The position numbers and the translations under genes are program-made. Below, one piece after another: positions 26,901 through 40,512 of a stretch of 64,000 bases of DNA. How positions within the stretch are numbered: position 1 is the stretch's first letter; each line of letters begins with the position of its first letter. Under the pieces are notes generated by a model. That model had not been told where the DNA came from. It was given only the letters and a program-made list of their open reading frames with translations, and made no database searches. The DNA comes from Hemicentrotus pulcherrimus (lineage: Eukaryota; Echinodermata; Echinoidea; Camarodonta; Strongylocentrotidae), in contig BEXV01000223.1 in assembly GCA_003118195.1 (NCBI GenBank), positions 113,767-177,766 of the forward strand, written 5' to 3'.

Positions 26901-29900
26901 TTTGAAAATGACAGTTCGATCGCTTTCCCCTTTGTGATGACAGTTGTATATTTCCGAAAACAGTTACTGTTTAAATGAATAGAAGTACACATGAATGATA
27001 AAGGGGAATGAGGCTCCAAATCAAATCCTCATTTTCAGGTTTGCACCACATGTTATAAAGTTTAGAGCAACACATGCCACCTTACTCGGTCTTTCAGGTG
27101 TATAACATTCATGACATCTTTTTTCAGAGTAATGTGTCATTTTGTTTTTCTTCAGCAATGCTGATATTTCAAGACAAGGAAGCATAACACAATCGAACCA
27201 TGATAATTGATCATTCATTTTGTTCTGTTTATTCCATTTCCTCGCCAGATTTTCAATCACTTTGACAAAGCAGTTGACATCTACACCAGAGACTCTACCA
27301 TTGTGAAGAAGCTTGGTGAAGTCCAACCCAATGAGAGTTATGTAGTACCCCTTCATGTAGCTCACACCCAGGAACTACTCGCTAAACCAGTGGATGACAG
27401 GTATGATAAAGGCTACATTTAGCATCAAGATACTAATGTAACATTACAATATATGATTTATTTTTGTTTGTAGCTGGATGGTCACTGTTAATGAATGGTC
27501 AGTGTTTATTTTTTTCTGTAGATATATTTGTTAAGCTGTAGAAGGTTAGTACAGGTTGAATGTCCAAACAGATTGGAAAGTGTGCTAAACTGAGAAAAAA
27601 ATAGCAGTATCTGATGCAATGGACTGGAAATAACAGGTGGATTTTGCTTTTATTAAAGAGAAGACTTGTACATGTATAAAATTGACATATTTTTAAAACT
27701 AGTGGTTTATCATGACAATGGAGTAGCAAAATACCAAAACATCCCCTAGGACAACTACCCCACATGAAAAGTACCTGATCAAGCAGTAATCACCCCTTGT
27801 TAAGACTGAGGGTCATTTGTTGGGTGGGGAAGGGGAGTAGGGGTTATACTTATTTCAGGGGTAGTACTATTATTGTAGGACACAGGCATTAGAATTAAAA
27901 TTCATAAAATCTGGGGAAGGAATGATGGCAGTATTTGAAGAAAAGAAAAAAAGAAGTAATAACAACACTCTTATCTTCATTTTTTCTAGCCATCTGATGT
28001 GTGACCAGCCTATATTGTATGAGAATCTCTGGAAAGAGAAGATGGCTGCTGGTAAGAAGCAGGTCACATTCAGGTGCCCTGCCAAGGTTGCTGGATACAC
28101 ACCACTATTCTTCAATGTAAGTAAATGAATACATACTTTACGTTCTACTCTCACGTTGAATTTGTAGAATGTTAAAATCTAGTTTCCTCATTTGAGGGTG
28201 CTATAGATGACCATCAGGAGTTAACGTCTGCACAATTTTTGAGTGGATGATCGAGACTCGAGAGTAATAGCAATTTGTGTGCTGTTTGAATACTAGATGT
28301 ATCTATTGAAAGTAGAATGCAAATTGATTGGTAGAGTGAAATTAAACTTGTGTAATGTTCAAAGCATACATGTTAAATGCATATGCTCCTCACATACATC
28401 TTTATGATGTAATATTGTTATTTTCTGTATACAAAACAGGGAGAAAGTGCTTGCTTTTGTCTTTGGGATCATTGAGACATCAAGAAGAACCATTTTATTC
28501 ACAATGTTTGTGTTTTTTGGTATGTCTCCTTTTTCTATTGGCTCTGAAGTTAATGATTTGGTGGCATCAGATGGTGAGTTGTGTTTTATCTGTTCATGTT
28601 TTAACAGTATTGTTTAATTTGTTTCTGATTCAGGTTCAAATTCTGGAGGATGCATTGTTAGATGTCAAAGGAACATCGCTTCATTCTCCCAAGTATAACA
28701 TCCATCTTCACCCGGTAGTATCTCTCCGGAATCTCCTTCCAATCCCCATCTACTACACACTACAGGTAAGAAACCACCATTTCATTGTCCTCTTTAGAAT
28801 CTTTCATGTATTGCAGTTGAACCAGCAACAATTTATGTCGAGTGTCACTTTTTGCCAAGTTGCTTTCAAGAGGCGATTGTGTTGTAAAATGATATATACT
28901 GTTTAAAATCTATAACGTTTGGATTAACATTATAGAGAGATTAAAAGAACAGAAACTGATATGAGCACAATTGTTTTAGTTAATACAATTTAGGACTGGA
29001 TAATGTTTAGCTGCAAAGCTTTACTCTTTCTTTATTGTTTCTAAATGACAGTGTATAATTCTGTCATCATACTAGCGACTGGTAGGGGTTATTAAAGTGT
29101 ATTTTTTAGCTTTGAGTACAAAATGTTGTTGTCAATCCTGCAGAATGCATTGCTTATAATGTCTATGATTTATAGTATAATCTATGCATTGCTTTCTCTT
29201 TTATGTCATCTTGAAATTGAAGGGTTCGGCAGATGAAGTGAAGATTGAGCCATGCGAGCAGAGCAAGATGTTTAATGTGGAACTTGCTAAGACCATGATG
29301 TTTGTCAGGGTAAGTATACGCAGGCCATTTATATCTGCTCTTCATCTGGTGGTATCTCTATTATTTTTGTTTAAAAAAGTGCATTAATGTAGTTTTCATG
29401 AAAATGAATGTCATTGAATACTGTATCAACAAATTGATGTCATCTATTTGTGTGTGGAGTTGAAGATTTATCGCCTTCTACTTTAATTAAAATAATTTCA
29501 TTCCACATGAAATTTGTGAGATGTAAGAATGATTTTTAAATAAACAAAACCAGCATAGTGGGCCACTTCACAAACACACATAATATCAAAGTATTCTAGT
29601 GGAAAGATAACTTTGGTTATGTGTAGGAATGTTATATCAGAATGTGATATGCACCATACAAGAACTGACTGTCATTACATCTTACATTGTCCATAGATTG
29701 AAGACTACAATGACATGGAATGGCGTGGGGAGATGACCCTTCGTACCACCCTACAGGAGTACTCTCAGCTTGGATTCAGAGGACCTGATAACAAGTGGAC
29801 AGAGGCTGGTGTCTGGTATGATTATAGCCAGGGATTCATTGATATGGCAATGTTTGTACCCTACACACTCATCAACAAGACTGGACTACCAATTGCCTAC

Positions 29901-32900
29901 AAGGTCAGTCATAGTTCAAAGGCGGGTCAAATTTGAATTAAAATGGGCTATGCATAGAAAGTTCTAGGGGTGTGAATGCATTTGCTTGAGAGTCTAGTAT
30001 GAAACAGACTTGGGGTACGATTGAATGCTTCTACAAATTTAGAAGTTCAGATCCTTTTGGAGAACATACATTTGATTTCTGATAAATGGGAGTACAGCTA
30101 ACTTTCTGTCGTGAGAAATTCATCTTGGACAGCACCCTATGATTCTATGACAATTTGGTAACATTCCAAATTCCAATTCTCCCAATGTGTTTTCATAAGT
30201 AAACTGTAAGGGACACTTTATTTGAAATGGATTATGTAACATGATCAGAGATGGTACTAAAATGGAGAGGTATAAAACCTGTCATATATCATGTTATAGG
30301 AAGTCAAAGCAGTTTACTTTAGCTAATGAAAAATCCTGGAACTTCAAAAAACTACCAACAATTTAGTGTTTGTATGAAATTATTTGTCCTTCTCATAAAC
30401 AACTGTATAACTATTACCCTTCTATTTTATTGCAGCATTAAAAACATGTCATAAAAACTGACTTACATGGCAGAAGTCTTGTACTTTCTGAGAATGTTAA
30501 AGTAAATACAAGTCATGCCAATGATAAAGGGAGGGAGGTATATTACCACTAACATGCATCTTTTAAAAGCTTTAGATTTGCTTTGTGTGTTTCATTACAT
30601 GACTGACAGGGAGGAGGAGAGGAGCAGATAGAGCATCCGGCTGATAAAGAGGGTCCCATCTTCTTCTCCTATCCATCCAAGGCCTTCAGCCCTGGCAAGA
30701 ACAAGGTAAACATTGTGTTATCAAATATATGTGCATATCCAAAATCATAATGATACCCTTCTGTACCTCAGCACACAATATCTCAATTTAAAACTAAAAT
30801 GCAAGCTATCTTATATCTAGTTGAAATGTTTTACAAAAACATAACAAATCACAGTGTCACCATATTGATCCATAGAGAAATAAAGATTTGTATATCATTA
30901 ATTGAATTCAAGATATTGATCCTTGTTGTATATTGAGGAAACTACCATGGTGTGGATGAGGTGAACATCTTGTGGAAACCAAGTCAAGCTTATTGGTAGA
31001 AGGTCCTCCATTCATTCAAAAAAGTATATTATGTACATATTGATGGATAAAAGTCATTAGTACTTCATGATTTTTATTGATTATTCAAAACTCATTTTAA
31101 AGGAGTAGGAAAAGATTTATAATTGACTGATGAATAACAATGATAGAAATGCAGCTGACTATTAGAAAGCTGATTAAGCATGAAATACATTTCACTAAAC
31201 TCTGATAATATCAAGCACTACAACAAACCTGTATTTCCCTGTATTTCAATATGTTGATTGATAAACAACAACAACAAAAGCCACCACCAACACTCCTTTT
31301 ATTCTCCCAAATGACCATCAACCCTGTAATTCTCTGTATATTCTAATAAGTAACAACAACGTTGTCAACAACAACAATCATCCTCCTTTTTCTCCAAAGT
31401 AACCACATTTCTTGTATGTTCTTGACCTTAGATCCAGCTGAAAGTTGGAGAATCACAATGGTCAGACAAATTCTCACTGGATACAGTGGGAAGTTCTGGG
31501 TTCATCTCATGCAAGATGTCCCATAAGGACTATGAGGTGAGCATCTCCAACCTTAACAATTTTGTTATATTCTTTAAATTTGTTTAATTAAAGAATAAAA
31601 AAGAAACTATATTAATTATTCATATCAAACTCATTGTCTTACACTTGTCATCCTACTTCACTATGTAATTGAATTAGAAATGTCAAATTACTTGTTTTAT
31701 CCAGTTCATACAATCATATATATGTGTAGTGAAAGTGCTTTCCTTAATTTGCCTAATTCATTGTGTAGAATTTTTTATATGTATCCATACTAGTGTTTTG
31801 AACATAAATCATAGTCTTAAGTTGTGACCATTTGTATTGCAATATTGTGATTTTACTGTTGCTCATTAATTTTCATAATCACCTTTTATTGAATTTCTCA
31901 TATTTGTCTCATTCTGATAATCAAGTTTTGTCCATTACATTCGATATATGAATAAGTAGACTAGAAGGCTTTAGATCTTTTATCTGTGCTATAAATGCAT
32001 GTCATTATGGGGCTTTTTACATGATTGTGTTATACATCAAAGAAAACACCCTTATAGAATTAAATTTCTGTGATTATATGTCATGGTTAAATTCTTGCCA
32101 TCTCAGACAACCAAATTGACACGTTTGGATATATATTTTGTATTTCGCAACCAAACATAGAGACAGACCATCAAATTAGAAGGGTAGTTGTCTAAGGGTC
32201 ACAGATCAAGATAATTAGTTCTTATTCCAAGTTATCCTTCCATTTATCTGGAACAAATACTTGTACAAGTTTAGAAAATGGATGTTACTTGCTTCATTGT
32301 CCAATACTTAAATGATATCTCTGAAGATGTTACATGTGGAGATGTATATTATAGTTAATGGCCTATTGCTGTCTGTAGTTACATGAATTGATATCAAATT
32401 TCTCTATTCACAAAAGAGAAAATCGATAAATTTTGGATATGAAATCTGGTGACATGGCATGTATAGTTTTAGAATAGCAGTGGGCATGATATCCTATAAT
32501 CTAGGCTGAATGATTGAACAGGTGTATAATATACTTTTATACCTTTGCTTGTACCTTTCTAGGTATTAGGACTAATGCTTGTAAGTAGTTTATAATTGAG
32601 CCTTTTGCACAAGAGTACCATGTTGTACTTTCTGTTGAAGCGTTTTGTTCTTTGCCTGACAACTAACTTTTGTGATGGTTTATGTATTAAAGGTGGGCTT
32701 CTGCAGGATAAATATAATTATTGCAAGGTGAAAAGCCCACCAGAAAAAAAAAATCCTCCTTGTAATTTTTGTAAACCATAATAAAACATGTTTTGCAGGG
32801 GTATGTAATAAGCTGTTGCTATTTGCATTCAGCCATACATTTCCCCCTTCCATACAAAGCATGGTCCCAACCACAGACTTAAAGTATGACTTAAAAGAAG

Positions 32901-35900
32901 TAATCATGAAATTCACACAAAGGTAAATTACATGATAGTTATGATTTTTGACATTTTGTTCTTTCTTCCTTCATCTATAATGTTGAATTATGTATTAGAG
33001 CTTAATAAGCATTGTCTGACTTAAGTGTTAACTAACAAGTGTTTCTATACAGAATTGTGTTTTGAAATACTGCCAACTTTATATTTTGCATTGAAAAGAT
33101 ATTTTGTGCAATTGATTTTTTTTTTTTTTTTTTTTNNNNNNNNNNNNNNNNNNNNNNNNNNNNNNNNNNNNNNNNNNNNNNNNNNNNNNNNNNCCTTTTG
33201 GGGGGGGGGGAGGAGGGGTGTAATAGAATCTGGTAAAAAATAATGACAAAGAAACACAAATCTAGCAAAATACAGAGAACAAGAAACCTGTAGATGAACT
33301 GAGAGATAATTTAGTGCACACCATTAGAAAATTTGCAAAGAGAATTAAAAAAAACATTTTTTAAAGGTAAAGACTAGTATTGGAAACGCCCCAATTTCAA
33401 AAAATGAAATGGAAGCTCTTATTACCAATCGTGAAAGAATATGTTTTGACTAATACATGATGATAACAATTTTGCCGGGAAACCGCCTACTAATTGATAT
33501 ATTTGGTCAATTAGTTTATCTATTGGCATGTGAGGGATAAACGCATGTGTTGCGCACGTGTGCGTGGTCCCATATACATTTTTCTGTGTACTTGCTTGTA
33601 ACTTTACGAAGACTGGGCCAAATTTCTTATCATTTTGATGATTCTAGAACCTTGCAGTACACACCAATACTTATGATATGCTAGATGATCAACCTTTTCG
33701 GATCGATTCCACAACTTTTCTTTCACAATGCAATCGCATGACCATAACTGGTCTTTATCTTTAACAAAAACTAAATATATAAGTTCAGTATTTTGTAAAC
33801 TTGTATTCTTTTAAATTCTTTAACCTTTTGCTCCAAGCAGCACTGATTTGCTTTATCACTCTGTTTGGACTTCAGCATGCTCATTGTTCAGTCATGATAA
33901 CATTGGCATATTACTTTTGAAATATTCAAAACTAGATTTTACATGAAGAAATGCATCATACTCTTGTAGAAAAATTGGGTAATCGGATAAGAGCATTCCG
34001 GTTTCATATTGATGAACTAGACTAGTTTGACTAAACATTCCTGAGTGGAAAGGGGATTTGATAATGAGAAATTTTATTTATTTTTGGGTTCGTTTTCACT
34101 TCTCATTTGCTTAATTTATTTGAGTAAGAAGTCAACTATGCTTTTTCTTCTTACCACTAACAATTAGTCACTTAAGAACTCAAATGCATGCCCGGCTATG
34201 AAATTAATTTGTTTATTTTGATAACAGTTTATATTATTGTTTATCTAGCATAATTATGTCAAACAATACATTCAGTTTCATTTAGGGTCTGGTAGTTTAC
34301 CAATAGCCTGCACGATGCAATATATGAATATAACAACGACCAATATTATACATGTAGGGCTACAATTTTATCACGCCACCACTTCACATTGCAAGAGCAC
34401 CACTGTTATTCTTTGCTTGTCTCCTGGATTCAATTGCTGTTAATGCACTCTGACATTTTATCTTTATTTGAATATCATTGAAAAAGTTTTCCAAACAGTC
34501 TGGATATTTTACAATGCAGAATAATTTGTAATCAGACAAAACAAATGCATGTTTGTGCACCTGTTCACTTTTCAAATCATAATGGAATACCAGAATCACT
34601 TTCCCCCCCCCCCTTTTTTTGTTGTTAGCACTCAATATTTCTCCTATATTATAAGATATATATTTCATAATTAGAATGGGAAAAGTTGTCGACCTAAGAA
34701 AAACGATTTTAAAAAATATATTTGCATGTAATTAACATGTATGGCAGGGGGAAGCAGCTTACATGACTTTCTCTCCTCTCTTTAAGCAGATGGTGTTCCT
34801 AATTTATTGCTATTACTTTATATTTTACAGAATGTCTTTTGTCTTTGTTTTTGTCTTTTGTTGAAATAAAATTGTCAGATTATAGAGCAGGATATCAAAG
34901 ATTGTTCAGGCATGTTAGAAAGGAGGGGATGAGTTGAGTTTCTCAGAAGTTGGGAGACAATTTGCAATTTGAATATTGAAAAATATATTAGACATAAGGT
35001 CAGTAATTCACTTGTCTACATTGGTAATTGTTGTTGTCAATGTCTTTTTTTTATGCAGTCTTAATGTACACCAGTTTATCATTTGATTCATACATTACCA
35101 TGTTTAAACATGTTAATCATATGTCTTTTTCACCCATTTTCATCACCAATCTTTTTTCCAAACAGGCTCAGGGAAGTGGCATACGACGACCAAAAAAATA
35201 CAATGTAAAACTTCTGCTTCACATTCATCATTTTCGTTTTGTTACATGCATGCTTTTGGTTCTTTCTTTTGTTGCGGTGTAACCAGTTAGCTTTCTCTTT
35301 AAGAAATTATGATAATGAGTGTTAAAAAAAGTGTTGATTATTATTCCAAGGTGCATGTCCATTTTGTTTGGGCTATCTATTTGAACTTGAATTTTGTTCC
35401 CTACTCTCCTGCTCTTATCTGATCCTCAAAGGTTTTAAGAGATTTCTTCTATCCAACCTTTTCTTTGTTTTCTGTCTTGAGTTCCTTACATCTACAGTAT
35501 TTTGATTTAAAATAAAGCGATGGATAATCAAAGAAAGAGATGCTACAGATAATCTAAAGAAATATATTGTAATGCTTCTGGTGCTTCTTACTTTGCTCTA
35601 ACAATTTGCCTTTTAAAAATAACAAAATAAATTTTCATCTAAAATATGCTGTTAATTAATTAAATTTAAGGTTTGCCTTGGAGTTGAAGAAGAAATAAGG
35701 TGTGGGAGGTTAATATAAAGGCTCGTCTTGAATTTTGTTTTGATGTGGAATAAGAATATGCAAACTCAAATCCAACAATTATAAATTCTGATGTCCATTA
35801 CCCAATACTCATCATTGGTCCTGCATACTATAAGGTGTTTTGAGTGTTTGGAAGTCGATCTTTTTTTGGTGATAGATAAATCATATAAATCACACAAGGA

Positions 35901-38900
35901 GCGTATTACATCACAGATTGACCCTGATTAAAATTTTAACCTTTCAAAGTTGGTATTTGAACACGGTACTTGGTTGTATTATCAATCAGTTATAAGAAAC
36001 CCAATCAAATTATTGTCCTGCCAAATGATAATCATTATTTTTACTATAGAATTCATCATGCAATTAATTTTTTTTCAATAGCGAGCTCGTATTTTGTTAC
36101 TAATATGCGTACATCATCCCTTGCTGATACTTAATCTAGCAACATATACTAAATGAGGCAATATGCAAATGATGTGTTCCCTCAATGGTGTACAAAACTA
36201 TTCACAAATCAATGCACTCTGATTTGGACAATAGATTGAAACATACAACTGTTATGAATCATGGAACGAATTTGGATTTATTCCTCTTTAGACGAGGAGC
36301 ATTTGGCTTATTTTTAAATGACAATGATGCCTATATAATTTATCAAACATTTGTCTCAGCTCTAATACTATGCTTTACAATGAATTACCAAAATGGTGTA
36401 AAATGCAATCCACAAAGCATAATCCTCTAAAATATTATCCATTAATAGCTCACAACTTTTTTTGCCCCCCATTTTTGCTACTTTTTTTTATGTTGGGGGG
36501 GGGGGGTTCAGATGTTTGGAGAAAAAAAACAACTTCATGAGCTACTTCTAGGGTATGGAATAAATGATTGTGTGCTTTTGGGAAAAAGCTATTTTGGAGT
36601 GGGGGAAGGGTAAAATTAACTGATACTAGTAAGCAAAAATATTTAAGCATTTATCTTGTGTGAGCATGAGAATCAATTCTTCTTCATTTTGTTTCTATTC
36701 TTTAAATTCTTTCATGTGTTATTGTGGGTTTTTTTCTTCATTATTTAATTCTTAAAATTGTTAGCATCATTTTGGTGTTCTCTTCTATCCATGTGTGTTA
36801 ATCATCTTCTTTCCACATGTGTGTGTGTGTGTGTGTCATCATTATCATCATAATCATCATAATAACCACAATATTGCAAGATTCCTTGTTTCAATTTACA
36901 AGGGATGTGTGAGAAGCAAGTGCTTTATCAATTTCTATTACAATTATTTTTCTTTTAGCATCTTTAAAAAGAAATCTAAACAAAATTAATATTAACTGTG
37001 TACATGCATGTTGTATTAAAGTGGATTTGGGAATAAAAATTGAAAATTATGAAACAGTTAATATCAAACTAAGTCTATTGACTTTTTTTCCTTCTAATTA
37101 TCAAGATTTACTAGCAAGATGGTGCTTGTTTTGTAAAGAAGATATTCAGAAAAGATGTGATGTATTAAATACTAAATCTAATTGTAATGTTGATGATGAT
37201 GATAAAACTTAAAGTGCTTGCTCTGGCTGAAGTAATATTGTGTGCCCCAATTTGATGGTACCCTATTTCCTTTGCTGTTCCCAAGAAGTGGCTGTAAAGT
37301 GGAACTTAAATATGTTTGCAGAAGCTTTTTTAAAAATAATTTTTATTCAAAATGTTGTGAAATGTTGTAGATAAATGTTGATGGGTAAAGTGAGGTACAT
37401 GGTAGAAAACATTGTTTAAGATTTGTTTTGTTTTAAATTCTTGAATGGTAGGTCTTAAATTACAAGGGGTAATCAATTGGTACCTTAGGAACTTATATCT
37501 TTAAATTGTATGTTATAAATCTCTGGAAAAGTGGCATATATTAATATGGAAATTTACCATACAATACTGATTCAAGCAGTGATACTTCATTTTCTTTATC
37601 AACACTCCATAGGTGGCTTCCTTTTTATTTTACAAACATTTACAGTGGAATTAATATAAAGTGCTCAAAGTACTCAACATATTGAGGATGTTTTGTTCTG
37701 GCTCAAAATTTCCAGCCAGTTTAGGGGAAAAGCTAATAATGTACCTGCAAATATATTTTTGTTACACTTTCTAAAAATGTCAATCAAACAATAACAATGA
37801 TTTGGCAGTATTAGTACATGGAATCATAAGAACCTGGGGGTTGCTCAAAGAAATATTATATTTGCTCACTGTTTTTTTAATTTCATTTTCTTTTCTCCGA
37901 TGATGGTTATAGATCAGTGTCCAGATTAAGTTGAGTAACTTGGGTTTCTCCAAGGTGGTGATGTTCACACCTAGATTTCTTCTGGTCAACCAAACCAACT
38001 ATGATATCTGCTGTTCCGAACCACAGGGAACATTCAAAGATGTGGCTGTCGGACAGGTAAGAGCTAGGTTCAAGACTCGGTCATTGTAGTTTATTGTAAT
38101 AAAATCATTTCCTGGGGGCAATTGTTCTTCCATCTGCTAAACAGACTGTATCACTCCCAATATGTTCAAAGTGCTTTGGTATTAGTAAAAATGCTAGGTG
38201 TGTAAGAAATGTATCAGATAATTATTTTAGGGGGAGATGTTACTTACGACAAGTCATTCATTGCTGCTTGGAGAGCCAGAATAATTTTTGCTATCTTTTG
38301 TTATCATATGGAGGAGTTATTTTTGACTTGCGTGTGAGTGTTTTTTTTATTTCATTACTAACTCTACCTGCTACTTTACTGTGTTCTCTCATTGGTTAAT
38401 TTAAGTTTTTAAACTTTGGTATGGCTTGTTCTTCCCATTCTCACTCTCTCTCTCTCTCTCTCTCTCTTTCACTTTCTACCTTTCACTCTCTTCCTCTCCC
38501 TCCCACTTTATCTCTCTCTCCCCCTCCCCTTTCTCTCTCTCACTTCCATACTGCCCTAATATGACTACAGTGTGTGCCTTTTTGGCCAGTCGACAAGAAA
38601 GAGAATGACAAGCTGGTGGTGATGAAGAAAGGAGGGACAGAGACATCTCTTCCATTTAACTTCACAGAACCACAGACTACAGTACTCAGACTTCCAGAGG
38701 TAAGCCGCAAACGATAGTAGAAAAGGATCAGATAAAGAAGCGAAAGGAGATCTTTAGTATGGTTATCCGTATTGTGAAAGGGGCACTAATAGATATAAAC
38801 CTCATAGCTTATAATGCATTGTGATGTATGAAGAAAAAAAATTAGTTACTAGGGTAGCATAGAAATGTTTTTTGAGTATGAAATGGTGTTTTGTGTATGA

Positions 38901-40481
38901 CTATTTTCAATGCAATATGATTAACAAACAAATTAAGCTAATAAAAAAGTTATATTGAAAATGTAATGTGCTACAGAAATATGAATACCCATGTGAATAA
39001 CATAGGTTGCGTTTATCGACTAAATTTTTGGCTAGAATCAGGTTTCTCAACGTCTTTCAGGCAAATTTAGAAGTTGATAAAAGCAAAGCCTTAGATATGG
39101 GCATATCTAAAGACGCAAAAAGGTGTGTTTTGAATGTGACATACAGCCAGAATCATGTTTCTGAGAGATCGATAAACGCAAAGCTGTTTTGAACCTCACA
39201 TACAAATAGGAATTCCCTGGCTAGTTTCCGGTTCGGTTCAAACAGCGCTGAGCAGCTGCGAAGAGACAAGGCCTTTATTGTAAGACGATAAACGCGACAT
39301 CCCGCAAATCACGATCGTATAGTGGGGTTCCATAGTGGGGTCTGATAGTGGGATACGATATGTACATGTCTAGCGGCAAGCCTCGATAAACGCGCCCATA
39401 TACCCTCCCCCTCCTGTTTTTTCCTGTTATACATGTACTACATTGATTGTATGTGTGATAGTTATAAGACACAGGCTTGCAGGTAGATAAAGGAAAATGG
39501 GCTAACAACACATCAAAATGACTCAGTCCTGTGAATAGATACTTATTTCTTTGCATACAGTTTTCTTTTGTTATAATAAAGGCATGTTAAAATACAATAT
39601 CATACCATTTTCATCACAGATAGATGTATATGGCAAAGAAAGCAGGCTGAATCTTTCTATTTTACTCTTGCAAGATGTTTAAAATCATTGTTTCTGTCTG
39701 TCTGTCCTTTCCAAGATTGGTGGTATCATTGTTGAGAGCCAGGTAACAGAGACAGCTACAGTCATCGCTTTCAGAACCTTTGCTGTGGGTCACTTCACCA
39801 CTCAACTGGTCAACCATACAGAAGATGTTCCTATTACATTCACACAGTTGTAAGTTTCTACCCAAGTTACAAAAACAAAATTCATTTTTTATAATGTAAA
39901 TTGTTGTATGGGTTGGGAGACAGGATTACTTTGGTAAAAGTACAGTCACAGCTTTAAGATCCCTTGCTGTGGATCACTTTACCACTCAACTGGTCAACCA
40001 TCTAAACGATTTTCCTATTACATTCACAGTGATGTCATTTAAATCCTCTGATAAGTTGCAACATTTATTTGAAAAGAAATGTAAACAAAAAAGGTATGAA
40101 AGAAAGGCAGGCAAATAAAAGAAGTGAAAGGAGAAGATCAGAAAGTGCATTTCACAATTAAACAAAAGAATTAGGCTTAGTTAATTATTTTGTGATTCAG
40201 TCTCAATCTTTAAATATCGAAATTTATTAATTTTTCATTGTTAAAATCAAATTGTTATGGTATTCTTTCTATCTTCAGTATGATAAGGAGTTATGATTCT
40301 ATTGACGAATTCAATCAAAAAATATTTTTCCTGGTTTCCATCCCGATTTCATTTCTGTATTGCAATTTCATATATGCTACTATTGCAGGATATTAAATAA
40401 TATGCAAGATTCATATATGCAGGTTCATAGCTAGCATGTAAGGAACAATTATTAGTACAGAAAGTGGTGAGATATTGAAGT

Positions 40482-40512
<31 letters not shown>

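Larger units (their letters stand above)
31537..37912 (+). other. VPS13 intron 44, 6.4 kb, with assembly gap
   Basis: This is the longest intron in the window. It holds two candidate microexons (32563-32580, 35166-35204), a poly-T run ending in a 58-N gap (33136-33193), a copy of a dispersed repeat (33540-33762), homopolymer G runs (33200-33210, 36495-36506) and a GT/ATC microsatellite (36818-36865). No other coding signal was recognised. Confidence 0.7.

Noticed and set aside
28355..28906. 183-codon plus-strand open frame
   Set aside because: Only 28634-28765 (exon 40) is real coding sequence and is in this frame; the flanks are intron that happens to stay open.
33025..33268. Open frames running through the N gap
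   Set aside because: They consist of N-derived unknown residues and homopolymer translation.
38590..38699. Alternative exon 46 start after ggccag at 38590
   Set aside because: It would require a different phase from exon 45. Starting at 38571 keeps phase and gives the conserved CVPFWP.
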